Assembly: GCF_023715645.1 (NCBI RefSeq)
Contig: NZ_JAMBOP010000010.1
Coordinates: forward strand, 1-64,000
Origin: Bacillus cytotoxicus
GTDB taxonomy: Bacteria > Bacillota > Bacilli > Bacillales > Bacillaceae_G
Length of the DNA stretch: 64,000 nucleotides
Direction: 5' to 3'
Made by a program: the position numbers and the translations under genes. The notes under the pieces were generated by a model that did not search any database, was not told the DNA's origin, and was given only the letters and a program-made list of their open reading frames with translations. This document shows positions 1 through 6,601 of this stretch, piece by piece (the stretch's first letter is position 1; the number at the start of each line of letters is the position of its first letter).

Positions 1-37
1 ATTTTTTGTATTTTCATAACAACTACATAATAGATAA

Positions 38-280
38 GCGATGAATGGAATAGAGTAATGTATGTTCTCCCTGTCAAAGAGAGCTGACGGTCGGTGTAAG
101 TCAGTACATAGAACAACATGAATTACAATCCAGGAGCATCTTCTTCGAGCGAATTGTAAGGGGAAGACGGTGAAGAGCCGTTATAAAGAATGAAGAGATT
201 GGCATATAAATTTTGTCAATAACTAGGGTGGTACCGCGAATAAAATCGTCCCTACTGATTAATTTCAGTAGGGATTTTTT
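38..280 (+). promoter_or_regulatory. T-box leader, copy 1 (tRNA-sensing attenuator)
   Basis: Stem I is visible with its AGTA loop-E strand near 53-56, the AG-bulge and distal-loop block (AGAGAGCTGACGGTCGGTG) near 79-97, and the right strand of the specifier loop near 119-128. The T-box core AGGGTGGTACCGCG is at 225-238. A terminator follows: CCCTACTGA (250-258) pairs with TCAGTAGGG (265-273), then six T. The specifier region reads GAATTACA, so the codon is either UAC (Tyr, which leaves the usual A after it) or UUA (Leu); I cannot decide. Uncharged tRNA would allow read-through to the next leader and the permease. Confidence 0.93.
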
Positions 281-310
281 GTATTTTCATAACAACTACA
301 TAATAGATAA

Positions 311-553
311 GCGATGAATGGAATAGAGTAATGTATGTTCTCCCTGTCAAAGAGAGCTGACGGTCGGTGTAAGTCAGTACATAGAACAACATGAATTACA
401 GTCCAGGAGCATCTTCTTCGAGCGAATTGTAAGGGGAAGACGGTGAAGAGCCGTTATAGAAAATGAAGAGATTGGCATATAAATTTTGTCAATAACTAGG
501 GTGGTACCGCGAATAAAATCGTCCCTACTGATTAATTTCAGTAGGGATTTTTT
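311..553 (+). promoter_or_regulatory. T-box leader, copy 2
   Basis: This is the second complete T-box, offset 273 bp from the first. The T-box core is at 498-511 and the terminator at 523-531/538-546 with a T run at 548-553. The specifier loop has the same GAATTACA as copy 1, so both sense the same tRNA. Transcription must pass two independent charged-tRNA checks before reaching the permease, which should tighten repression and steepen the response. Confidence 0.93.
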
Positions 554-689
554 ATTTCCCTTTAAAAGTAGAAGTACCTAAATGTATGAATGATGATGTT
601 GTTTTTAGGAGGCTGACAGGCTTTTATTCTTAAAAAATAGATTTTGATCATACAAATCAATTTATTCACCAAGTAAAAATAGTGATGTA

Positions 690-720
690 AAGGAGGTGAA
701 TAGCCATGGAAGATGGCTAT
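690..720 (+). promoter_or_regulatory. Strong ribosome site plus start-codon hairpin
   Basis: AAAGGAGGTGA (689-699) is a near-perfect anti-16S match. It is followed by an 8-bp perfect inverted repeat, ATAGCCAT (700-707) and ATGGCTAT (713-720), whose left arm contains the first two bases of the ATG at 706. The hairpin could hide this start codon and thereby control translation of the small ORF and the overlapping permease gene. Confidence 0.5.
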
Positions 721-819
721 TGTTATTTAAAATTACTTGCAAAACAATTAAAAAAATTAGGAATAGAAAGAGGAGAAAAGAATGGAGAAAGATGGCTTAA
801 AGAAAGAGTTATTACCTAG
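706..819 (+). CDS. Small ORF overlapping the permease start (37 aa)
   Basis: I do not recognise this product. The ORF begins at ATG 706, eight bases after the best Shine-Dalgarno sequence in the region, and ends at TAG 817-819, overlapping the permease start at 782 by 38 bases in another frame. It encodes a lysine-rich, probably helical peptide that begins MEDGYCYLKLLAKQLKKLG. Four of the first 18 codons are UUA and two are UAU. It could be a leader peptide that couples its translation to the permease, a small functional protein, or chance. The strength of its ribosome site argues against chance. Confidence 0.4.
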   Translation: MEDGYCYLKLLAKQLKKLGIERGEKNGERWLKERVIT

Positions 820-2146
820 ACATGTTCAATTTTTAGCGTTAGCGGGAATGATTGGTACGGGTATTTTTAAAGGTAGTGGAGATACTTTAGGGATTGCTGG
901 TCCTGGTGTAATTGTTTCGTACTTACTTGGTGGATTATTAATGATGATTGTTATGGTGGCTTTAGCCGAAATGGCTGTTGTTTATCCAAATCATAATGTT
1001 CAACATTTAGTTCATAAGGCTTTTGGATTTCATGTATCATTTGTAGTTGGATGGCTATACTGGATTAACTGGACACTTGTTACAATTGTAGAAATATTAG
1101 CTGCAGGCTCTTTTTTACAATTTTGGTTTTCGAATGTACCTCTTTGGTTACTAAGTGCTGTTTGTGCGCTGTTAGTTGTGGGGATTAACAGCTTTCAGGT
1201 GAAATTCTACGGTGAAATGGAATTTTGGTTTGCTAGTATAAAAATTTTGGCACTGGTATTATTCATCCTTTTAGGTGGAGCAGTCTTATTTGGATTAACG
1301 AGTTTTGCTCCATCGACACCAACAGAGCATTTATTTGGACATGGGGGATTCTTTCCGACTGGTATGAAAGGGGTATTTAGTGCTTGTTTTATTGTAATGT
1401 TTTCATTCGGAGGATCTGAGTTAATAGGAGTAGCAATTTCTGAGACAAAGGACGTTGAAAAGGTTTTACCTAAAGTGATAAAGGGTGTTGTTTGGCGCGT
1501 TATCATATTTTATATCTTGCCCATTATAATTATTGCGGGATTAATACCTTGGAATAAAGTTGCAGGAAATGAAAGTCCATTTATACAAGTAATGAATGCT
1601 ATTGGTATTCCAGGTGTTGCACACATCATGAATTTTGTTTTATTAACTGCAGTTCTTTCAGCTGCGAATTCAGGAGTTTTTGCTACTTCTAGGACAATGG
1701 TTGCATTAGCTGAAAAAGGAGAAGCGCCAAAAATATTGAAGCAGACTGCGAAATCAGGTGCACCAATCATTGCAATTTCTTTGAATGGCTTATTATTATT
1801 AATAGGGGCAGGACTAGCATTCTTTGCTCCAGATAGTATTATCGGAACAATGATGACAATTCCAGGGTTTACAATGTTATTGCTTTGGTTAAGTATTTGT
1901 TTTGCGCAACTCAAATTACGTCCAACTTATGCAACAATGCCTAATTTTAAAATGAGTTTTTTTCCAACTACGACTATTATTGGAATCGTAGGATTATGTA
2001 TTATTTTCATAGGTTCAACGTTTAGTAATGGGATTTCAGTCGGAACAGTGGTTTGTTTTACAACTTTAGTAATTTTAATTGGTGTTGCTTTATTTAAAGG
2101 ACGGAATAGAAAGAAAGAAGAAACGCAATTAAAGCATATAGGCTAA
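782..2146 (+). CDS. APC-superfamily amino-acid permease (454 aa)
   Basis: This is an integral membrane transporter with about 12 hydrophobic segments. The first, around residues 16-40, carries the family motif GMIGTGIF followed by a glycine-rich stretch (GIAGPGVIVSYLLGG) typical of amino-acid/polyamine/organocation carriers. The C-terminus is short and basic. It is the only long gene behind the tandem T-boxes, so its substrate is expected to be the amino acid sensed there (Tyr or Leu). B. subtilis YvbW is a T-box-controlled permease of the same superfamily, but I cannot show orthology. Start: ATG 782 with AGAGGAG upstream. A terminator follows at 2202-2231. Confidence 0.85.
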   Translation: MEKDGLKKELLPRHVQFLALAGMIGTGIFKGSGDTLGIAGPGVIVSYLLGGLLMMIVMVALAEMAVVYPNHNVQHLVHKAFGFHVSFVVGWLYWINWTLVTIVEILAAGSFLQFWFSNVPLWLLSAVCALLVVGINSFQVKFYGEMEFWFASIKILALVLFILLGGAVLFGLTSFAPSTPTEHLFGHGGFFPTGMKGVFSACFIVMFSFGGSELIGVAISETKDVEKVLPKVIKGVVWRVIIFYILPIIIIAGLIPWNKVAGNESPFIQVMNAIGIPGVAHIMNFVLLTAVLSAANSGVFATSRTMVALAEKGEAPKILKQTAKSGAPIIAISLNGLLLLIGAGLAFFAPDSIIGTMMTIPGFTMLLLWLSICFAQLKLRPTYATMPNFKMSFFPTTTIIGIVGLCIIFIGSTFSNGISVGTVVCFTTLVILIGVALFKGRNRKKEETQLKHIG

Positions 2147-2201
2147 ATTTATGAGGGGAATAAGAATAGCATATTTGGGCCGGTAATCCAATAATCATCA
2201 G

Positions 2202-2231
2202 AGCACGCTTCTATTGAATAGGCGTGCTTTG
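2202..2231 (+). terminator. Terminator after the permease
   Basis: AGCACGC (2202-2208) pairs with GCGTGCT (2222-2228), followed by a short T run. Confidence 0.7.
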
Positions 2232-2327
2232 TTACGTTATGAAGATAAAAGGTGAGTGTGAGTCTGTGGAAAAAGAAAATATATAATTTCATTTACCAAA
2301 ATAGGAGTGTCTTTTACTGAAGTGAAA

Positions 2328-2371
2328 TAAAGTGAAACTTCCATCAGTGGGGTCTTACTGTCCAGGGATAA
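2328..2371 (+). repeat. Family B repeat, internally deleted remnant
   Basis: This begins TAAAGTGAAACTTCCATCAG like full family B copies, then jumps within a G run to CTTACTGTCC and GGGATAAA, which are the far end of the full copy at 39677-39817. About 100 internal bases are missing. Confidence 0.7.
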
Positions 2372-2384
2372 ATCAAAATCATAA

Positions 2385-2421
2385 CAAAAATCTGTACTAC
2401 TTCACAGTAATACAGATTTTT
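2385..2421 (-). terminator. Terminator of the DinB-like gene
   Basis: AAAAATCTGTA and TACAGATTTTT form a stem directly beyond the stop codon at 2427. Read on the minus strand it ends in a T run. Confidence 0.75.
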
Positions 2422-2426
2422 AAATA

Positions 2427-2957
2427 TTATTTTACAGAATGAACCTGTTGCATTTTTTTAATCATGCGAATTTGTCCACGGTGATTCAGTTCGTCTTCAA
2501 ACACATGAAACCATTTGAAATAATTATTTGCAGGTTTATCCTCCCAAAATGAAGTTGTTTTAAATAGCCATTCATTTGGAAGGGATTTGAATGTAGCGAT
2601 TGTTTTCTCGCGTACTTCTTGTAATGTGTTGATGTAGAAGTCTAACGGTAGGTTTTTGATTTTTTCGCGCCCTAAATCACCTAATTCAACGGCTGGTAAC
2701 CAGCGTTCTAGCTCTTCTTCTGCTGGCTCTCTGTCTTCAAAGGTATGAATTTGATAATAAAACTCGATAGCTGCCATATGATACAGAAGCATCCCGATTG
2801 AATTTGCATTTTCATCATATAAGTAATCTAGTTCTTTAGTTGTTAAATCTTGAACAGCACGTAATGTTGAGAAGCGTGCATAGTTCATCATTGAAACAAG
2901 CTTAGAAAAATCTTCGCTTAATCCGTCAATTTTATCAATTAAAAATAAATTCTCCAT
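2427..2957 (-). CDS. DinB-like / DUF664-type protein (176 aa)
   Basis: The protein looks like the DinB/YfiT superfamily: a four-helix bundle that binds a divalent metal through three histidines, present in many copies in Bacillus. His in LLYHMAAIEF (about residue 60) and the two His in FHVFEDELNHRGQ (about 155-163) fit the metal-site pattern. Substrate and reaction are unknown; some relatives are thiol-dependent transferases. An in-frame ATG exists at 2996, but ATG 2957 is chosen because a perfect AGGAGG (2963-2968 on the complement) lies just upstream. It is a single-gene unit with its own terminator. Confidence 0.8.
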   Translation of the reverse strand: MENLFLIDKIDGLSEDFSKLVSMMNYARFSTLRAVQDLTTKELDYLYDENANSIGMLLYHMAAIEFYYQIHTFEDREPAEEELERWLPAVELGDLGREKIKNLPLDFYINTLQEVREKTIATFKSLPNEWLFKTTSFWEDKPANNYFKWFHVFEDELNHRGQIRMIKKMQQVHSVK

Positions 2958-3191
2958 TGTAATCCTCCTGTTATGAAATAACGACATATATTTCATTTCT
3001 CCAGATAGGAAGAGATTCCTTTTTTTATACAGAGGAATGTAAATGTATTGATTGATCTTGAACTTTTATGTTTGTGAATTTTATGTTCAACTCAAAAATT
3101 TAAAAGTGAAACGCGATACTTTCTTAAATAAGACATATAGAAATTCACTTTGATTTTTTATATATAGATTGCCGCTATAAAAAATACAACA

Positions 3192-3309
3192 TGTCCGCTA
3201 CTGGCCTGCTCCTTTTGTTTAAAACCTGGCATGTGGCAGAAATAGGACCTGACCGCTTCTATGCATGGCCAGAAGCTCTCGACCATCTAAAAAGAAAAGG
3301 GTTTTATGT
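3192..3309 (-). repeat. Family A repeat, copy 1
   Basis: Read on the minus strand it shows the family A landmarks: CGAGAGC, CTGGCCATGCATAGAAGCGG, GGTCAGG, CTGCCACATGC and GTTTTAAAC. It abuts a family B copy at 3321-3477. The rest of the gap between the DinB-like gene and pepQ (2958-3191) shows nothing I can identify. Confidence 0.85.
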
Positions 3310-3320
3310 CAGTTTTTCAA

Positions 3321-3477
3321 TTTTATCCCGCATTAACGGGCAGTAATACTCCCACCGCAAAATTCAACGAAAGCAAAGAAGTTAGGTGGGAGATAAACTG
3401 CCCGTAAAAGCCCGATTGGTTCAACTAATAATCAGTGGGGGATGAAGAAAACCCCCACTGATTAAAGTTTCACTTTA
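3321..3477 (-). repeat. Family B repeat, full copy (pepQ end)
   Basis: On the minus strand it runs from TAAAGTGAAAC, where TAA is the pepQ stop codon, through a terminator hairpin (3430-3463), a GGGCAGT/ACTGCCC stem (3338-3344 with 3397-3403) and an inner TCCCACC/GGTGGGA stem (3350-3356 with 3385-3391), to a GCGGGATAAAA end. Confidence 0.85.
3430..3463 (-). terminator. Terminator hairpin within family B, serving pepQ
   Basis: AATCAGTGGGGG (3430-3441) and CCCCCACTGATT (3452-3463) form a perfect 12-bp stem starting 11 bases beyond the pepQ stop codon. It lacks a long T run on either side. Confidence 0.6.
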
Positions 3478-4542
3478 CCCCAGAACAATAAGCTCTCTAT
3501 TCGCATGTGTAATCACTTCATGTCCAGTTTTCGTTACGACAATATCGTCTTCAATTCTACAGCCGCCAAAGTTTGGGATATAAATACCTGGTTCTACAGT
3601 GACAACCATCCCTTCTTGCAGTGTGTCTGTACTGTCTTTTGATAATCGAAGAGGTTCATGAAGTTCTAATCCAAGGCCATGTCCTGTTGAATGACCGAAG
3701 TATTCACCGTAGCCATGTTCAGTAATGTAATTTCTTGTAATGTCATCGATTGTTTTTGCTGATTCGCCGGGGCGAATTGCTTCCGTGCCTCGTTTTAAAG
3801 CTTCAAGGATAATGTTATATATTTTTGCAAATTCCTCGGAACAGCTGCCAATTGCAACAGTACGCGTTATATCAGAGCAATATCCGTTATAAAGTGCACC
3901 AAAGTCTAATGTAACAATGTCCCCGTCTTCAATGATTTTGCTTGTCGCTACTCCGTGTGGGAGAGAAGATCGAATACCGGACGCTATGATAATGTCAAAT
4001 GATGAAGAGGAAGCCCCTTGCTTTCGCATGAAAAATTCTAATTCATCTCTGACATCGCGTTCGGATACGCCTGGTTTTAGGAAAGTTAAAATATGTTTAA
4101 AAGCATCATCTGCGATGCGAGCAGCAATTTTAATCATTTCGATTTCGAAGTCTTCCTTAACGGTACGAATGGTCTCAATTATTTCATTTACATGAACAAG
4201 TTTGATATTTGTATATTTTTTTAGCGCTGTGTATTGTTTTAGCGTCATATTATTTTCTTCTATACCTAGTTTGTTAATTTGTAATTTATCTACTTGATCT
4301 GCAATCTCTTTTTCCATGTTTCCTTTATGCATAATAATTTCTGCTTCTTGTACTTGCGTTTTCGCTTGATCTGTATAACGAAAATCAGTAATAAATACGG
4401 CATTTGTAGGAGAGAGTAAGACAACTCCAGCAGTACCGGTAAATCCAGTAGCGTACCTACGATTTTCTTTTTTTGTAATAAGTAATCCGTCTATTCCATA
4501 TTGATGTAGCTGTTCTTGTATTTTTTTTATTCTCGAATTCAT
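3475..4542 (-). CDS. M24-family Xaa-Pro peptidase (355 aa)
   Basis: This cytosolic metallopeptidase is expected to cleave the X-Pro bond at the N-terminus of peptides (aminopeptidase) or of X-Pro dipeptides (prolidase). Residues 1-125 form the creatinase-like N-terminal domain and 130-355 the pita-bread catalytic domain. The five metal ligands are all present: D213, D224, H288, E317 and E331, in the contexts LDFGALYNGYCSD, GHSTGHG, TVEPGIYI and RIEDDIV. Length fits the short bacterial form (B. subtilis YqhT/YkvY type). Start: ATG 4542 with GGGAGG upstream. The stop codon lies within a family B repeat. Which of the two activities it has is not visible here. Confidence 0.9.
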   Translation of the reverse strand: MNSRIKKIQEQLHQYGIDGLLITKKENRRYATGFTGTAGVVLLSPTNAVFITDFRYTDQAKTQVQEAEIIMHKGNMEKEIADQVDKLQINKLGIEENNMTLKQYTALKKYTNIKLVHVNEIIETIRTVKEDFEIEMIKIAARIADDAFKHILTFLKPGVSERDVRDELEFFMRKQGASSSSFDIIIASGIRSSLPHGVATSKIIEDGDIVTLDFGALYNGYCSDITRTVAIGSCSEEFAKIYNIILEALKRGTEAIRPGESAKTIDDITRNYITEHGYGEYFGHSTGHGLGLELHEPLRLSKDSTDTLQEGMVVTVEPGIYIPNFGGCRIEDDIVVTKTGHEVITHANRELIVLG

Positions 4543-4669
4543 TTTAATACCTCCCTTTCATCTCCTTATATAAAGCAAGAATAATGCCAATGTTTTATAT
4601 AAGAGAAAAAATTGTTTGTTTAGCATGAAGTGGGAGTAAGCTTTGCTGTGAAAAGAGTTTCGTTCTATT

Positions 4670-4724
4670 CCTGTCAAATAATATAGACACACAAGATGAA
4701 TTTGTGTCTATATTATTTGACAGG
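4670..4724. repeat. 22-bp perfect inverted repeat
   Basis: The arm at 4670-4691 begins CCTGTCAAATAATATAG and is exactly complementary to the arm at 4703-4724; the loop is 11 nt (4692-4702). It lies between rqcH and pepQ and has no T run on either side, so it is not a typical terminator. Confidence 0.85.
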
Positions 4725-4750
4725 AAAATGAATGTGTAAAAAATGAACGG

Positions 4751-4786
4751 AAAAGAGAGGATTACCCAATTGTAATCCTCTCTTTT
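4751..4786 (-). terminator. Terminator of rqcH
   Basis: AAAAGAGAGGATTAC (4751-4765) and GTAATCCTCTCTTTT (4772-4786) form a perfect stem with A/T tails, immediately beyond the rqcH stop codon. It can act in both directions. Confidence 0.9.
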
Positions 4787-4791
4787 TGTCT

Positions 4792-6510
4792 TTAAGCCTT
4801 TAATTTCATCACTGTATCAGCGTCTGGTGTTACATAGACCGTTTGTTGATTATCGTATGTCACAAATCCAAGCTTTGCGCCGCTCGGCTTTTTCACATAA
4901 CGAATTTTCGTATAATCGACTGGAACTGAGCTCGATTCTTTTGCTTTACTAAAGTAAGCAGCGAGCTTTGCAGCTTCCATTACTGTTTCGTCGCTCGGCT
5001 CTAATGAACGAATGACTACGTGTGAGCCTGGAATGTCTTTCGTATGAAGCCAAATTTCATCACGGCGTGCAAGTTTATTCGTTAAATAATCGTTTTGTTT
5101 ATTATTTTTCCCGACTAAAATTTCTGTTCCGTCACTTGCAATATATTTGTCTAATATAGGTTTTGTAGGTTTTTTCTTTACGTTTTTCGACTTGCGATTT
5201 CGCATATAGCCTTCTTCCGCTAATTCTTCACGAATTTCCGCAATATCTTTAGAAGAAGCAGCTTCCATTTGTTGTAGTAAGCTGTCAAAGTAAAGGATTT
5301 CTCCGTTTGTGATTGCAATCTGTTCTGTAACGATTGCAATCGAATTTTTAGCCTTTTGATATTTTTGGAAATAACGCTGTGCATTTTCTGACGGTGTGCG
5401 CAGTGGATCTAAAGCTATTTTTACAGTACTGCTATTTTCATCATAGTAATTGATAACTTCAATTTCTTTGTCGCCTTTTTTCATTGCATACATATTCGCT
5501 GTAAGCAATTCACCAAATAGTTGATATTTATCTGCTTTGCCTGCGTCTTCTAACGTTTTTTGTAATTTAATTAATTTCTTTTCATTCTTTGCTTTTTCAT
5601 TTTGCATAAACCGTTCTAAATCATGAGCCTGTTGCTTTACGCGGTCACGCTCTGCTTTTCCGAAGAAAAATCGATCTAGTAATTCACTTACAGATGAGAA
5701 TGTTTTCTCTTCACCTTTTAAGTGTGCAAGTGGGAACAAATAAAAGAATTCTTTCCCATTTGCTACAATCATCGAAGGCGTATATTGATGCTGTAAGAGC
5801 GGTTTTTGTAATGTGAAAAATGCTTCGGATAATGCATGTTCATTTACCATGCCAGCCTTTGCAACTACCTCTTTTGCAAATAGTGGAGAAATTCCTGTAA
5901 AAGCTTCTACAAGTTGTTTATCCATATTTCCTGATAAAAAGTCGAGCGGGCAAATAAAATCTTCTTGCGTTTCAATTTGCAAGGGATTGATTTTCTGCTG
6001 TGTTGGCGGTGCAATATATTCAGCCCCAGCGTATACAGTGCGGTGACGGTTTACCGCTAAAGAAACGTGTTTTAAGCTATCCAAAATTATATTTGTTTTG
6101 GAGTCTACTAAAATGATATTGCTATGACGCCCCATGATTTCAATGATTAATGTTTTTAGTGATTCATCACCAATTTCGTTACGGCTACGAATAGTAAATT
6201 GAACAATTCGTTCTAATTCAATTTGTTCAATTTTTTCAATAAATCCACCTTCTAAATGTTTGCGAAGAAGCATGCAAAACATTGGCGGTAATGCAGGGGA
6301 ATCATAATTTTGTGTTGTTAGATGCATCCGTGCATATGTTGGGTGTGCGGAAAGAAGTAATTTTTGATTTTTTCCGTTTGCCCGAATATGTAATAAAATT
6401 TCATATTTTGACGGTTGATATATTTTTGAAATTCTTCCTGTTTGAAGAGAGTTTGCAATTTCATGTGTGATTGCTCTTGTAAATAATCCATCGAATGCCA
6501 CGTTGAACAC
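4792..6510 (-). CDS. rqcH: RqcH, Rqc2/NEMF homologue (YloA/FbpA, 572 aa)
   Basis: RqcH binds stalled 50S subunits carrying peptidyl-tRNA and recruits tRNA-Ala to add C-terminal alanine tails that mark the nascent chain for degradation; older names stress fibronectin binding. The N-terminal NFACT-N domain (about 1-200) starts [18 protein letters not shown]. Helix-hairpin and coiled-coil segments occupy about 280-440, rich in Lys/Glu. The NFACT-R domain (about 455-570) has [17 protein letters not shown] and [19 protein letters not shown]. Length matches B. subtilis RqcH. Start: ATG 6510 with AAAGGAG upstream. It is divergent from the calcium ATPase at 6602, as in B. subtilis. Confidence 0.95.
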   Translation of the reverse strand: MFNVAFDGLFTRAITHEIANSLQTGRISKIYQPSKYEILLHIRANGKNQKLLLSAHPTYARMHLTTQNYDSPALPPMFCMLLRKHLEGGFIEKIEQIELERIVQFTIRSRNEIGDESLKTLIIEIMGRHSNIILVDSKTNIILDSLKHVSLAVNRHRTVYAGAEYIAPPTQQKINPLQIETQEDFICPLDFLSGNMDKQLVEAFTGISPLFAKEVVAKAGMVNEHALSEAFFTLQKPLLQHQYTPSMIVANGKEFFYLFPLAHLKGEEKTFSSVSELLDRFFFGKAERDRVKQQAHDLERFMQNEKAKNEKKLIKLQKTLEDAGKADKYQLFGELLTANMYAMKKGDKEIEVINYYDENSSTVKIALDPLRTPSENAQRYFQKYQKAKNSIAIVTEQIAITNGEILYFDSLLQQMEAASSKDIAEIREELAEEGYMRNRKSKNVKKKPTKPILDKYIASDGTEILVGKNNKQNDYLTNKLARRDEIWLHTKDIPGSHVVIRSLEPSDETVMEAAKLAAYFSKAKESSSVPVDYTKIRYVKKPSGAKLGFVTYDNQQTVYVTPDADTVMKLKA

Positions 6511-6601
6511 TCCTTTCTCACTAATAGTTAATTATAGCATTTTTTCGGACGAGGCTGAATAAGCTTTCATTAGAGTATGTCTGCAATCAGGAGGTAGCGA
6601 G

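Larger units (their letters stand above)
1..553 (+). repeat. Tandem direct repeat, period 273 bp
   Basis: Bases 1-273 and 274-546 are nearly identical; the few differences include ACAATCC versus ACAGTCC after the specifier loop and a small change near 184/457. Each unit holds one complete T-box leader. The first bases of the window (ATTTTTTGTATTTTC) match the sequence from 274 on, where they form the tail of the preceding terminator and the link to the next unit, so a further copy probably ends just outside the window. The near identity indicates recent duplication or gene conversion. Confidence 0.9.

Noticed and set aside
1207-1914. Two open frames of 99 and 134 residues on the minus strand within the permease gene
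   Set aside because: They are antisense to a clear membrane protein gene, have no ribosome sites and show composition expected from the complement of hydrophobic codons.
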